From Fimihabitans intestinipullorum (GTDB taxonomy: Bacteria; Bacillota_I; Bacilli_A; RF39; UBA660): a stretch of DNA of 64,000 nucleotides. This document shows positions 47,638 through 57,492 of this stretch, one piece after another. The stretch lies in NCBI GenBank assembly GCA_018714965.1, contig DVML01000022.1:3245-67244 (forward strand). Direction: 5' to 3'. Positions within the stretch are counted from its first letter, which is position 1, and every line of letters begins with the position of its first letter. A model generated the notes under the pieces. The model ran no database searches. It was not told the DNA's origin and saw nothing but the letters and a program-made list of their open reading frames with translations. A program made the position numbers and the translations under genes.

Positions 47638-48321
47638 ATGAAAAAACCATTAATTGGAATTATCGCACGATGTGAATTATCGGAAACGAAAATGAATTTG
47701 AATGTCGTTCACGAAGCTGAAAGAATAGCTATTTTGAAAAGTGGTGGGATTCCTATTCTGATTCTTCCTCCACAATCGGTTGAGTACAATAGCGAGGTTC
47801 CTCGAGAGATGAAACGTCTAAGCGAGGAAGAAAAGGAAATATTGCAAACTCAAATAGATATGTGTGATGGTATTTTAATGCCTGGTGGCGATAAGATGTA
47901 TGAATATGATCGATATGTTACAGAGTATGTAATACAAAGCAAAAAACCACTTTTGGGAATCTGTATGGGAATGCAATTGATGTGTACTTACAATAAAAAA
48001 ATCACGCTAGAAGCGAATGCTTCTAAAATTTGCCATTTTAGTAAAAAGAAAAAAGCACATATCGTATACCTTAAAGAACATTCAAAATTGCGTTACCTTT
48101 GTAGAAAAGATCATTTTGCTGTAAATAGTAGACACCACAGACATGTAGTAGATGCAAACGGATTTCGTGTTGTGGCTCGTGCTGAGGATGGTGTGATAGA
48201 AGCGATAGAGGGGACGGAAGATGTATTTCAACTAGGTGTACAGTGGCATCCAGAACTAGATTACGAACAGAGTGAGGAAAGTAGACAAATTTTCCTTGCT
48301 TTCATCAATAGTATGTTATAA
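47638..48321 (+). CDS. Class I glutamine amidotransferase-like hydrolase (peptidase C26, PuuD-like)
   Basis: 227 residues. Catalytic triad visible: Cys in PLLGICMGMQLM, His and Glu in VQWHPELDYE; an oxyanion segment MPGGDKMYEY precedes. The family hydrolyses gamma-glutamyl amides (for example gamma-glutamyl-GABA). Start behind AAAGAGG. Substrate not readable. Confidence 0.88.
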   Translation: MKKPLIGIIARCELSETKMNLNVVHEAERIAILKSGGIPILILPPQSVEYNSEVPREMKRLSEEEKEILQTQIDMCDGILMPGGDKMYEYDRYVTEYVIQSKKPLLGICMGMQLMCTYNKKITLEANASKICHFSKKKKAHIVYLKEHSKLRYLCRKDHFAVNSRHHRHVVDANGFRVVARAEDGVIEAIEGTEDVFQLGVQWHPELDYEQSEESRQIFLAFINSML

Positions 48322-48345
48322 TAATTTAAGAAGGTTGGTGTAGAT

Positions 48346-49590
48346 ATGCGAGCAATTGTTTTATCAGGCGGTGGTGCTAAGGGGGCATATCAAATAGGAG
48401 TATGGAAGGCACTTAGAAAACTAAATATACATTATGATATCGTAACAGGTACTAGTGTAGGTGCCTTGAATGGAGCATTTATGGTTCAGAGAGACTATTT
48501 GCACGCACTTTGGATGTGGTATCACATTAATTTTGATATGATTACAGCGGAAAAAATGGATGTAAACTATAAGACTTTTTCTGGATTGAAAAAGATTATT
48601 AAATTATATGCAAAGGGAGTCTTAGATGGAGGTATCGATGTTACAAAGTTAGAACAGACAATGCAGCAATATATCAATTTGAATAAATTTTATCATTCTC
48701 CGATAAAATATGGTTTGGTAACAGTGAATTTGACAACATTGAAACCAGTGGAATTAAAAAAAGAAGATATTCCGAAAGATAAGTTAAAAGACTATTTAAT
48801 GGCAAGTGCAACTTGTTTTCCTGCTTTCAAAAAGAAAAAAATTGGTGATCAGGATTTCGTTGATGGGGGATATTATGACAATCTCCCGATTCATCTTGCT
48901 ATCGAATTGGGAGCTACGGAAGTAATTGCAGTTGATTTGAAGGCAATCGGGGTAAAGAAGAAAGTGAAGGAGGACATTCCGATTACTTATATACGGCCTC
49001 GTACAGATATTGGATCTTTTTTGATATTTGATAAGGAGTTGTCACGACGCGCAATGCGATTAGGTTATTTAGATACATTAAAGACATTTCATAAATTAGA
49101 AGGAAATATTTTTACTTTTCGCAATGGAGAATTAGATAAGAATAAGAGAAAATACAAGGATATCATGATTCGTCGTATGAAAGAAATTTTCCATTTAGAT
49201 ACAGGTGGTACCATGAAGGAGCTATTTATGGTTTCTAAATACCGTGCTTTTTTCCAAGATACAAAAAGAGTTGGAAACGAGATGAATGAAATTTTGGAAT
49301 ATTTAGGACGTGCGTTTGAACTAAGCGATACGAGAATTTATACACTGTCTTCATTTCAAAGAGAAATTAAGAAGAGAATGAAGTATTTAGAACCGTTTGA
49401 ATTTTCACAACTGGAGGAAAAATGGAAAAATAAAAATTTGAAGAACATTCGATATTCTAAAACAATTTTGCAATACCTAGTTCAAAAAATAGAGCAGCAA
49501 GATAATAAGAATCATACAGAATTTATGATGCTAGCAATGCTTTTTCCGAAAGATATGTTAGCTGCAATTTACATGACATTACTTTCATGA
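48346..49590 (+). CDS. Patatin-like phospholipase
   Basis: 414 residues. Patatin motifs: oxyanion GGGAKGAYQIG, nucleophile GTSVGALNG (Ser about 39) and catalytic Asp in VDGGYYDNLP (about 175). The C-terminal 200 residues are helical and lack a known domain. It probably acts as a cytoplasmic or membrane-surface acyl hydrolase. SD AAGGTTGGTG. Confidence 0.9.
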   Translation: MRAIVLSGGGAKGAYQIGVWKALRKLNIHYDIVTGTSVGALNGAFMVQRDYLHALWMWYHINFDMITAEKMDVNYKTFSGLKKIIKLYAKGVLDGGIDVTKLEQTMQQYINLNKFYHSPIKYGLVTVNLTTLKPVELKKEDIPKDKLKDYLMASATCFPAFKKKKIGDQDFVDGGYYDNLPIHLAIELGATEVIAVDLKAIGVKKKVKEDIPITYIRPRTDIGSFLIFDKELSRRAMRLGYLDTLKTFHKLEGNIFTFRNGELDKNKRKYKDIMIRRMKEIFHLDTGGTMKELFMVSKYRAFFQDTKRVGNEMNEILEYLGRAFELSDTRIYTLSSFQREIKKRMKYLEPFEFSQLEEKWKNKNLKNIRYSKTILQYLVQKIEQQDNKNHTEFMMLAMLFPKDMLAAIYMTLLS

Positions 49591-49631
49591 TATAATTTCA
49601 CTATCGATAATTTGTTTTAAGGAGGGATTAT

Positions 49632-50645
49632 ATGAAACAAACAATTTTAACTGGAATTCGTCCAACAGGGAAGTTACATTTAGGACATTATTTTGGAGCA
49701 ACGAGAAATTGGGTATCCCTTCAAAACGATTACCGTACTTTTATAGAAATTGCTGATGTTCAAGCGTTAACTGATAATTTTCATCATCCAGAAAAGGTAA
49801 GGGAGAATGTTCGTGAAATTACGCTTGATCTATTAGCGGCAGGAATCGATCCTAATAAGGCTACCATTTTTATTCAATCGATGATACCTGAAATTGCTGA
49901 ATTGACTGTTTTTTATTCTAATTTGGTTACGATTGCGAGACTTCATCGTAATCCAACAGTGAAAACAGAAGTAAAGCAAAAAAAGGAATTGTTTGGAAAC
50001 CAAGGAGAAAGCATTACATATGGCTTCTTAGGCTATCCTGTAAGTCAAGCTGCCGATATCACTGCATTTCACGGAGAATTGATCCCTGTGGGAGAAGATC
50101 AGTTACCGCTTATTGAACAGTGTAGAGAGATTGTTCGTAAATTTAATTCAATTTATGGAGAGTCTCTGATAGAACCAGAACCATTATTGAGTGAAAATGC
50201 TCGTATTAAGGGATTAGATGGAAATGAAAAAATGGGAAAAAGCTTAGGGAATGCAATTTATTTAGCTGACTCAGAAGAAGAAGTTTCTAAGAAAATTATG
50301 GCGGCAGTTACGGATCCTAATAAAATTAAGAAGGATGATCCAGCAAATCCAGAAGTTTGTATGGTATACTATTATCATAAACTGGTAAGTCAAACAAATT
50401 TGAATACAATATGCTCAGAATGTAAAAAAGGTTCGAGAGGTTGTGTTGCTTGTAAAAAAGAATTGGTTCAAAATATGATGGAATTTTTAAAACCGATTCA
50501 AGAAAAGCGACATTATTATGAAGAACGACCGGAATTAGTAGATAAAATTTTAAAAGATGGAACAGAAGTCGCTCGAAAAGAAGCTCGCAATACAATGAGA
50601 GCTGTTAGGGAAAAAATGCAAATTGATTATTTTGAAGAAAAGTAG
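49632..50645 (+). CDS. trpS: Tryptophanyl-tRNA synthetase
   Basis: 337 residues. Class I signature HIGH is HLGH (GIRPTGKLHLGHYFG), KMSKS is KMGKS. The ADITAFHGELIPVGEDQ region fits TrpRS, and a Cys cluster (CSECKKGSRGCVACKK) lies in the C-terminal domain. It charges tRNA-Trp. No T-box leader is visible in the 40-base upstream gap. Confidence 0.95.
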   Translation: MKQTILTGIRPTGKLHLGHYFGATRNWVSLQNDYRTFIEIADVQALTDNFHHPEKVRENVREITLDLLAAGIDPNKATIFIQSMIPEIAELTVFYSNLVTIARLHRNPTVKTEVKQKKELFGNQGESITYGFLGYPVSQAADITAFHGELIPVGEDQLPLIEQCREIVRKFNSIYGESLIEPEPLLSENARIKGLDGNEKMGKSLGNAIYLADSEEEVSKKIMAAVTDPNKIKKDDPANPEVCMVYYYHKLVSQTNLNTICSECKKGSRGCVACKKELVQNMMEFLKPIQEKRHYYEERPELVDKILKDGTEVARKEARNTMRAVREKMQIDYFEEK

Positions 50646-50662
50646 GAAACTACTTTTTTTGT
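50638..50662 (+). terminator. Terminator of trpS
   Basis: AAAAGTAG-GAAA-CTACTTTTTTT at the trpS stop codon. Confidence 0.85.
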
Positions 50663-50690
50663 TGACAAAATAAAATTGCTTGCTATAATA
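50662..50690 (+). promoter_or_regulatory. Promoter after trpS
   Basis: TTGACA, 16 bases, TATAAT directly after the terminator, 28 bases before the ATG at 50718. Confidence 0.75.
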
Positions 50691-50717
50691 GTTAGTCGAT
50701 TAGAAAGAAGTGGGTTT

Positions 50718-51314
50718 ATGAAATATTGGAAGTGGGGACTAGCATTTATAATAGGAACACCAATAGGTTTGGGGATCGCCGGATTATACATGTTGATCAT
50801 TATGGGGAATTATCCTCTTTGGATGTGGTTGGTATCTATTGTAGGTGCTGGTGTGTTAGCAACAGGAATTACTAAGTTTTGCGATCGACGAAGTGGGCAA
50901 CAAGATACATCGGATGAGAATTTGACCATTGATTGGAAAACGGTAGATTTTGAAGCTGAGGCAAAACAAGAGTTAAATAAAAGTAACAAACCAAACAAAA
51001 CAATGCAAGTGCAAGCTTCAACTTCGAAAAAAATAGTGTCAGAAGAATTAACTTATGATCGAGAACTGGAGAATCAAATTTTTGCTGATTGTTTTGCTAA
51101 TGCTATATCGGAGATGCAACAGTCCGAAGCGTTAACAGAACCACATACGGTATTGGATGCGAGTGATCATAATAACTCACAAAATGATGGTTTGAATAAC
51201 ACAAAAAGTTATGATGATTTGGATCCATTTGATGTTAATGAAATTTATTTTGAAGCATTACAATCATACTTATCAAAGACAAAAGAAGAAAACGGTTATC
51301 AAAAAAGAAAATAA
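50718..51314 (+). CDS. Membrane protein with an acidic tail
   Basis: 198 residues from ATG 50718: two membrane helices (about 5-50; GLAFIIGTPIGLGIAGLYML, WLVSIVGAGVLATGI) and a long polar, acidic cytoplasmic tail. No family recognised. Confidence 0.7.
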   Translation: MKYWKWGLAFIIGTPIGLGIAGLYMLIIMGNYPLWMWLVSIVGAGVLATGITKFCDRRSGQQDTSDENLTIDWKTVDFEAEAKQELNKSNKPNKTMQVQASTSKKIVSEELTYDRELENQIFADCFANAISEMQQSEALTEPHTVLDASDHNNSQNDGLNNTKSYDDLDPFDVNEIYFEALQSYLSKTKEENGYQKRK

Positions 51315-51386
51315 CTGTTTTTTTTTGACAATTGACATTGCTGTAAAAAAGATTTAAAATTGCATTGATTAAAGAATAGAGGGAAG

Positions 51387-52121
51387 ATGAACATGAAAAA
51401 GAAGTATCGTAAAAAACTGCAAATAACTCTAATTGGTATTTTGCTATGTGGAATTGGAGGAATTGGGTATTATCAAGAAGATGTGATTCATTGGATCCAA
51501 TCGTTGCAACCTGTTGCTTCCTATGATATGAGTTCTATCCCTAACTATAGTGGGGATAGTTATGTTGTAATCAATGAAAACCAACCTGATTTTAATGAAG
51601 AAGATATGATGACGGCATCATTCGAATCATATAGTGATCAAGATGTGTTAGGAAGAAGTGGAATTGCCTTTGCCAATATTGGAAAAGATTTGATGCCAAC
51701 AGAAGAAAGAGGATCTATTGGGATGATTAAGCCAACGGGATGGCACACTGTAAAGTATGATATTGTAGATGGAAAATATCTTTATAATCGTTGCCATTTG
51801 ATTGGATATCAATTAACGGGAGAAAATGCAAACGAGAAGAATTTGATTACTTGTACAAGATCTATGAATACTGAGGGAATGTTGCCTTTTGAGAATCAAG
51901 TGGCAGAATACATTGAAAAGACGGGGAATCATGTTTTATATCGAGTTACCCCTGTCTATAAAGATCGTAATTTATTAGCAAGTGGAGTTCAAATAGAGGC
52001 TAAATCAGTCGAAGACAATGGAGAAGGAGTCTGTTTTAATGTCTATGTTTATAATGTTCAAGAAGGAATTGAAATAGATTACCGAACAGGTGAGAGTCAA
52101 TTACTTTCAGAGGCTCATTAA
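51387..52121 (+). CDS. Membrane-anchored DNA/RNA non-specific endonuclease (EndA-like)
   Basis: 244 residues. An N-terminal membrane anchor (ITLIGILLCGIGGIGYY) precedes a beta-beta-alpha metal nuclease: KYLYNRCHLIGYQLTGENAN with the catalytic His and NLITCTRSMN with the metal-binding Asn, as in EndA/Sda1. The usual DRGH is NRCH. It would degrade extracellular DNA or take part in DNA uptake. Confidence 0.85.
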   Translation: MNMKKKYRKKLQITLIGILLCGIGGIGYYQEDVIHWIQSLQPVASYDMSSIPNYSGDSYVVINENQPDFNEEDMMTASFESYSDQDVLGRSGIAFANIGKDLMPTEERGSIGMIKPTGWHTVKYDIVDGKYLYNRCHLIGYQLTGENANEKNLITCTRSMNTEGMLPFENQVAEYIEKTGNHVLYRVTPVYKDRNLLASGVQIEAKSVEDNGEGVCFNVYVYNVQEGIEIDYRTGESQLLSEAH

Positions 52122-52191
52122 GAAACTTTTTACCACCGCTTGTAAACTGAGATGAAAAACGATATACTAATACCTATAGGATGTTGGTGGT

Positions 52192-53466
52192 ATGATGAGA
52201 AAGTTAGTATTAGAATTTGTCATTGTTTGGATTGCTTTTTTCGGAATTCAAGCAATTGTAAAACATTATCGAGGTGGGCAATTGATTACTTATATGGTTT
52301 CTGAAAAAGGAACTAAGTATAAGATTACAGAAAATTATACAAAGAGAAAAAAGAATAATAGAAATGCTTATTACTTTGATATTAAAGCGAACGACGAACA
52401 TTTTATCTTTCAAACATATGAATCTTTTGGCCATCAACAAAATTTAATTCAAGCGATACATGAATATCGCGATGATCAAGTTCAATGTATTCTACCTGTT
52501 TTGAAAGAAAATAAAGTTGTTACAGATATGATCTGTAAAGAACAGGAAGATCAAATATATTATCGCGAAATTCAGGGGAAATATGAAAAGTTAGATGAGT
52601 ATGTATCAAATTTGAAATTGTTACAAGAAGCATATCGCACATTTCTAAAAAAGGAAAATACAGTGAAAGTGGGAACATCTAAAATTTATACACAGGCTCT
52701 ACCAGATGATAAAGCGATCGCAGTAAGCGATTATCGTGGTATTACGATGATAAATGCGGACGGAAAAAAAGAAGCGCAAGATGTTTTTAAAGGTGATGTC
52801 TACGATCAAAAAATCAAAGCACTGATCGGGAAATATTATTTGATTGCTGATTATGAACAGCCATTTGAAATCGATCGTTTTTATCTGGTGGATTTAGCAA
52901 AAAATAAAAAAGAAGTCATCGAATCTAAATATATGATTTCGAAAGATTCTTATGTTCAAGGAATTGTTGAAAATTCAGTTTATTTATATGATCGAAGTAA
53001 TCAAAAACAGTATGAAATAAATGTGGTAGATAAAACAGTTTATGAGGTTGGAAATGTTAATTTGAAGATTCAATATTACGATGGCGCAAAATGGAGTCAA
53101 AAGGAAATGTACGATATAGCAACCACCGATATCTATTTTGAAACATATCCGGTGGTGACTGAAAAAAATTCTAATTATGATAAAGTGATCCGAGTTGGAG
53201 GAACAGTGACAGGATATTATTATTACTTTCAAAGCGTTGGAGATGCATATAAAGTGTATCGTGCACCGGTTCAAAACAGCGAGATTAAGACATATGTGTT
53301 TACAACCACCTCCCTTTCTCAGATTTATTATGCCGGAGACGATGTTTATTTTATGAATCATAATGATGTTCAAAAGTTCTGTGAAATTTCAGGGGTTCAA
53401 ACAGTCTTGACAAATACGGAGTTTGAATTTAATTCGACAATTTTGTATGGAATATATGAACAATAA
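52192..53466 (+). CDS. Membrane-anchored extracellular protein of unknown function
   Basis: 424 residues with an N-terminal membrane segment (LVLEFVIVWIAFFGIQAIV) and an extracellular, beta-rich region with many short repeats of Tyr/Lys strands, perhaps a propeller. No motif recognised. Starts at the first of two ATG behind TTGGTGG. Confidence 0.7.
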   Translation: MMRKLVLEFVIVWIAFFGIQAIVKHYRGGQLITYMVSEKGTKYKITENYTKRKKNNRNAYYFDIKANDEHFIFQTYESFGHQQNLIQAIHEYRDDQVQCILPVLKENKVVTDMICKEQEDQIYYREIQGKYEKLDEYVSNLKLLQEAYRTFLKKENTVKVGTSKIYTQALPDDKAIAVSDYRGITMINADGKKEAQDVFKGDVYDQKIKALIGKYYLIADYEQPFEIDRFYLVDLAKNKKEVIESKYMISKDSYVQGIVENSVYLYDRSNQKQYEINVVDKTVYEVGNVNLKIQYYDGAKWSQKEMYDIATTDIYFETYPVVTEKNSNYDKVIRVGGTVTGYYYYFQSVGDAYKVYRAPVQNSEIKTYVFTTTSLSQIYYAGDDVYFMNHNDVQKFCEISGVQTVLTNTEFEFNSTILYGIYEQ

Positions 53467-53467
53467 G

Positions 53468-53492
53468 AAGGAAATTTAGTTTCCTTTTTTTA
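53468..53492 (+). terminator. Terminator
   Basis: AAGGAAA-TTTAG-TTTCCTTTTTTT after the unknown membrane protein gene. Confidence 0.85.
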
Positions 53493-53524
53493 ATGATTAC
53501 ATATTGTAAAATAGGGGGGATATC

Positions 53525-53980
53525 ATGTATCGAATCTATCAAGTACAGAAAGAGGAAACTTTGGATCAAATCGCTAAAAACTTTGATGTTACTGCAAACT
53601 TGTTACGAGAATTAAATGGTTTTTCAAATGATTATGTAGTGAGAGAAGGGGAAAGAATCATCGTTCCAAGAGAACCATCGACATTTTCTAGGTATGTAGT
53701 AAAAAAAGGAGATACCTTATACAGTCTGGCGCAAAAGCATGGAGTGACAGTCGCACAACTTGCTATGTTAAATGGACTAGATGACGATGATTATTTATAT
53801 GTTGATCAGGTGCTTGTTGTACCAAAAGAAAATACAGAATTTTATATTACAGAAGACAATGATACTTTAACAAAGGTGGCAAGTTATTTTCAGACGACAC
53901 CAAAAGTGTTAGTGGAACAGAATAAGACAATCTATTTGATGCCAGAACAATTGATAATTTATAAAAAAGAGAAAATATAG
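53525..53980 (+). CDS. LysM-domain protein
   Basis: 151 residues made of three LysM-like units: YQVQKEETLDQIAKNF, RYVVKKGDTLYSLAQKHG (best match) and a divergent FYITEDNDTLTKVASYF. No signal peptide, as for SafA/YkuD-type spore coat LysM proteins; a mother-cell spore role is possible given the spore genes nearby. Confidence 0.82.
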   Translation: MYRIYQVQKEETLDQIAKNFDVTANLLRELNGFSNDYVVREGERIIVPREPSTFSRYVVKKGDTLYSLAQKHGVTVAQLAMLNGLDDDDYLYVDQVLVVPKENTEFYITEDNDTLTKVASYFQTTPKVLVEQNKTIYLMPEQLIIYKKEKI

Positions 53981-53998
53981 TAAATCTCTTTTTTTTTG
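53966..53998 (+). terminator. Terminator
   Basis: AAAGAGA and TCTCTTT pair across the stop codon of the LysM gene, followed by T residues. Confidence 0.8.
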
Positions 53999-54037
53999 TT
54001 AATCTTTGGTATATAATAAAAAAAGTAGGTGGTAGAT

Positions 54038-54454
54038 ATGAAGAAATTATGTATGATTGTTTTATGCTCTTGCCTTATGATGTTGTTTGTTGGATGTTCT
54101 TCTAAACTATCCACTTATACGACAATTTCATTAGATGAGGTATATGAGAAACTAGATCAAAAAGATAGCTTTATCTTGACTATTGGTTCTGCAAGTTGTA
54201 GTCATTGTGCCAGCTTTAAGCCGAAAATGGAGACCGTAATTAAGCTACATCAAGTTGAGGTATTCTACATAGATGTTTCAAAATTAAGCGAAGATGATTA
54301 TAAGGGATTTATACAACGAATGAATTTCACTGGAACGCCAACAACTATTTTCTTTGAAGATGGAAAAGAAACAGCGATGTCCAATCGAATAGAAGGAGAT
54401 AAAGATATCGAAGTGATTGAATCTAAAATGCGAAAAATGGGATACATAGAATAA
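54038..54454 (+). CDS. Thioredoxin-fold lipoprotein
   Basis: 138 residues from ATG 54038. Signal peptide with lipobox FVGC, then a thioredoxin domain with CxxC in SASCSHCASFKPKM and a cis-Pro in FTGTPTTIFF. It probably acts in thiol redox chemistry outside the membrane. A GTG at 54029 would extend it by three residues but is too close to the TAGGTGG site. Confidence 0.85.
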   Translation: MKKLCMIVLCSCLMMLFVGCSSKLSTYTTISLDEVYEKLDQKDSFILTIGSASCSHCASFKPKMETVIKLHQVEVFYIDVSKLSEDDYKGFIQRMNFTGTPTTIFFEDGKETAMSNRIEGDKDIEVIESKMRKMGYIE

Positions 54455-54464
54455 GGAGGGATTT

Positions 54465-55562
54465 ATGAACGGAAATCAGGATGTATTTGATCCGATGGGA
54501 ACTGGAAAATATCGTGGTGAATCAGTTTCTAACGTGGCACCGGTGGATGTGCAACCAATTGTGGTACCTGAAACTCCGCAGGAAAACGTGACCGAAAGTC
54601 CAAAACAGACACCATTAACGTTTAGTGTTTTGGAGCGTTATGGGGAAGATTTGACAGCGAAACAATATATTACAAATCCTGCTATCGCACGAGAAGAAGA
54701 AATAAAGCGAATGATTATCATATTGTTGACTCCAGAAAAATCAGCGCTTTTGGTTGGAAAACCTGGTATCGGGAAGACAGCTATAGTGGAAGGGCTTGCT
54801 TATCTAATAGAGAGAGATCAAGTTCCGGATGCTCTAAAAGGATATCGCATTATTAAATTGAATTCGACTTCTTTAGTGGGAAAGATTTTAATTAACGGAA
54901 AAGAAGAACTCATTATGAATATTTTAGTTGATGAGTTAAAACACGCAACGAAAACGATCGTCTTTATTGATGAAATTCATACTTTGATTGGAGGTCAAAC
55001 AGAGTCCATGGATTTGGCTAATATGCTAAAGGCTGGACTGGATCGTGGAGAAATTAAAGCAATTGGAGCGACGACAACGATAGAATACGATACTTATATC
55101 GTAAGAGACCGTGCTTTTTTAAGACGATTTGATCGTATTGATATTGCAGAGCCTGATGAGGCAACAACGGTAAAAATATTGATGGGAACGTTGCCTAAAA
55201 TATCAAAGCAAACAGGAATATCATTTAAATATAACGATTATGTTTGTGAATTATTAATGGAATCTATCGTAAGTGCGACATCCGAATATAAACGTGTATA
55301 CGGATTATCTGCTATGTACCCAGACGTTTCTCTTTCTGTTTTGACACAAGCTTTTTCTCAGGCATTGTTTCATAACAAAAAAGAAGTAACGATCGAGGAT
55401 GTTTATAATGCGATTAAAACAAGCAAACGAATCTATCCTGACAGTATTGTGAAGGAATTAGCTCTTTTTAAGCAAAAGTTTGCTAAATTGTGTGCAGAAG
55501 AAAATATCGTGCTGCCAGATGTCACATTAGAGGAGATACAAGGACCAGTAGATGCTTTTTAA
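54465..55562 (+). CDS. Single-domain AAA+ ATPase related to the ClpA/B D1 domain
   Basis: 365 residues. Walker A GKPGIGKTAIVEG (about 102-114), Walker B IVFIDEIHT, sensor and arginine-finger region GATTTIEYDTYI and DRAFLRRFDRI. It lacks the second AAA domain and Clp N-domain of full Clp proteins, so it may act as an adaptor-like motor. SD AAGGAGG. Confidence 0.88.
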   Translation: MNGNQDVFDPMGTGKYRGESVSNVAPVDVQPIVVPETPQENVTESPKQTPLTFSVLERYGEDLTAKQYITNPAIAREEEIKRMIIILLTPEKSALLVGKPGIGKTAIVEGLAYLIERDQVPDALKGYRIIKLNSTSLVGKILINGKEELIMNILVDELKHATKTIVFIDEIHTLIGGQTESMDLANMLKAGLDRGEIKAIGATTTIEYDTYIVRDRAFLRRFDRIDIAEPDEATTVKILMGTLPKISKQTGISFKYNDYVCELLMESIVSATSEYKRVYGLSAMYPDVSLSVLTQAFSQALFHNKKEVTIEDVYNAIKTSKRIYPDSIVKELALFKQKFAKLCAEENIVLPDVTLEEIQGPVDAF

Positions 55563-55577
55563 CAAGCATCTTTTTTT
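55550..55577 (+). terminator. Terminator
   Basis: AGATGCTT and AAGCATCT pair across the stop codon, followed by T residues. Confidence 0.85.
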
Positions 55578-55674
55578 GAGAAAATATTGTCATTTTGTAG
55601 AATAAAAGTTGTGAAAAGGAAATTGAAAAAGATACTAACTTATGGTAAAATGAAAGCAGAGTGGAGGCGATGAT

Positions 55675-56199
55675 ATGAAGAAAGAAAAGATAGAGATGAA
55701 AAACTATGTCATCTTTGGGTTTGTCTGCGTTGTTTCTGTTTTTCTTGTGTGGTATTGTGCTAGCTGGTATCGTACAACAGAGGAGTACCGTGTAGAAACA
55801 TCGCCGATCGTGGAAATGATATCCGAAATTCACATGGATGAGGTATCAAATTATATTTTAGACAATGGAAATATTACTATTTATGTCACTTCTTTTGCGG
55901 CGGAACCAAACATGGAATTCGAGAAGGAACTAAAGAAATTGATTTTAAAACACGAATTAAACGATACAATTGTCGTACTCGATCGAGACAAAATCACAAA
56001 TGATCAATTTTTCCAATCTTTAGCAGATCAATTTTTATCTGAAGAATTGAAGCAAAAAAACATCAGTTTAGGATACGTACCAAATTTACTTGTGTTTGAG
56101 AATGGAAAGATTGTGGATGTATATAATACTAACAATCAAATTACATCTTATGATAAATTAGAAGAGTTTGTTTTAAAACATCAGGAGATGGAAGAATGA
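55675..56199 (+). CDS. Membrane-anchored thioredoxin-like protein without CxxC
   Basis: 174 residues: an N-terminal membrane helix (YVIFGFVCVVSVFLVWYCA), then a domain with thioredoxin-like ordering (NITIYVTSFAAEPN, and GYVPNLLVFENGKIVDVYN with a cis-Pro position) but no CxxC. Overlaps trmL by four bases. Function unknown. Confidence 0.72.
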   Translation: MKKEKIEMKNYVIFGFVCVVSVFLVWYCASWYRTTEEYRVETSPIVEMISEIHMDEVSNYILDNGNITIYVTSFAAEPNMEFEKELKKLILKHELNDTIVVLDRDKITNDQFFQSLADQFLSEELKQKNISLGYVPNLLVFENGKIVDVYNTNNQITSYDKLEEFVLKHQEMEE

Positions 56200-56714
56200 T
56201 ACATATTGTTTTATATCAACCAGAAATACCACAAAATACAGGAAATATTATGAGAACCTGCGCGGGGACTGGTGCACATTTACATTTGATAAAACCATTA
56301 GGATTTTCAATGGATGAAAGTCGTCTACGCCGTAGTGGTGTTAATTATTTAGAACATTGTCATTATACAATCTATGAAAATTTCGATGAATTTAAGGAAA
56401 AAAATCCAGGAACGTATTATTATTTGACAAGGTACGGGACTAAACCTTACACGTCGTTTGATTATAGTGATCAAGAGGAAGAGATTTATTTGATATTTGG
56501 AAAAGAAAGCACAGGAATTCCAAAGGAACTATTACAACAAGATCTAGAACATTGCATGAGAATACCGATTAACGAACATATCAGAGCGCTTAATTTATCG
56601 AATTGTGTAGCTATTATGCTGTTTGAAGTTTTGAGACAACAGAATTATCGTGATTTATTACAATTTGATCCATTTAAGGGAGCAGATTACTTGACACAGA
56701 GCGAAAAACAATAA
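56196..56714 (+). CDS. trmL: tRNA (cytidine/uridine 34 2'-O)-methyltransferase, SPOUT family
   Basis: 172 residues. Hallmark segments: HIVLYQPEIPQNTGNIMRTC, LIFGKESTGIPKELL and IPINEHIRALNLSNCVAI, the trefoil-knot SAM site. TrmL methylates the wobble base of leucine tRNAs. Starts by ATGA overlap with the preceding gene. Confidence 0.93.
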   Translation: MIHIVLYQPEIPQNTGNIMRTCAGTGAHLHLIKPLGFSMDESRLRRSGVNYLEHCHYTIYENFDEFKEKNPGTYYYLTRYGTKPYTSFDYSDQEEEIYLIFGKESTGIPKELLQQDLEHCMRIPINEHIRALNLSNCVAIMLFEVLRQQNYRDLLQFDPFKGADYLTQSEKQ

Positions 56715-56732
56715 AAAAAATATTGTTATTTT
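56704..56732 (+). terminator. Terminator-like hairpin after trmL
   Basis: AACAATA and TATTGTT pair around A residues next to the stop, followed by ATTTTTC. Confidence 0.6.
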
Positions 56733-56776
56733 TCTAAAATAATGATAACATATAAGAAGAATAAAGGAGGGGCTGT

Positions 56777-57400
56777 ATGGATTTTGTCATCGAAAATTAT
56801 ATATGGTTTTTAATTATCGGAGTTGTTTTAGTTATGGCTTTGATTGGATATATTGCGGAAAAAACAGATTTTGTTAAAGAAAAAGAGCCTAAAGAGAAGA
56901 AGCAAAAAAAATCGAAAAAGAATGTAAAAGAGGTTGCCGAAGAAACAAAAGAAGAACCACAATTAGAACAAAGTGAAGTGGCACCACAGCCAGAAGTCCC
57001 ACAATCAACGACAGGGACAGCAATGGATTGGGAGTTACCTTCTACAGTTGGAGAAGTTTCAAGTTCATCTGTAGATGACATTTCTAATATACCAGTTGAT
57101 GTCATGAATGACATGAGTACTTCAACGGTAGAACCAGAGGAGATGTCTTCATTACCAGAGGCAAATTTGGAGATCAATAATGATTCCGAAGAGGAAGTTG
57201 TTGATTTATCTGATGTTACAACACAATTAGAGCCTCAATTAGCAGAAGCAAAATTTCAAATTGCTCCAGAACCGGAGGAGATTACTCCAATCGACGAGAA
57301 GAAAACTTCAGCGAAACAAAAGAAGGGAAAAAAGAAAAAGGAAACAAAAGAAACAAGTGTGGATGATAATTCATCACTAGATGATATATGGAAATTTTAG
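56777..57400 (+). CDS. Membrane protein with a long low-complexity tail
   Basis: 207 residues: one N-terminal membrane helix (YIWFLIIGVVLVMALIGYIA), a Lys-rich stretch, a Glu/Ser/Pro-rich middle and a Lys-rich then acidic C-terminus. No domain recognised. SD AAGGAGG. Confidence 0.7.
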   Translation: MDFVIENYIWFLIIGVVLVMALIGYIAEKTDFVKEKEPKEKKQKKSKKNVKEVAEETKEEPQLEQSEVAPQPEVPQSTTGTAMDWELPSTVGEVSSSSVDDISNIPVDVMNDMSTSTVEPEEMSSLPEANLEINNDSEEEVVDLSDVTTQLEPQLAEAKFQIAPEPEEITPIDEKKTSAKQKKGKKKKETKETSVDDNSSLDDIWKF

Positions 57401-57423
57401 AATGGATTTACCATTCTTTTTCT
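57399..57423 (+). terminator. Terminator
   Basis: AGAATGG-ATTTA-CCATTCTTTTTC after the low-complexity membrane protein gene. Confidence 0.85.
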
Positions 57424-57492
57424 TTCTCTTGTTATTTCCAAACGAAGCTGAATATGATATAATGGGTAGGACAGGTTAGATGGAGGTTAGAT

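Noticed and set aside
49591..49631. T-box riboswitch before trpS
   Set aside because: The gap is only about 40 bases and shows no specifier or T-box sequence.
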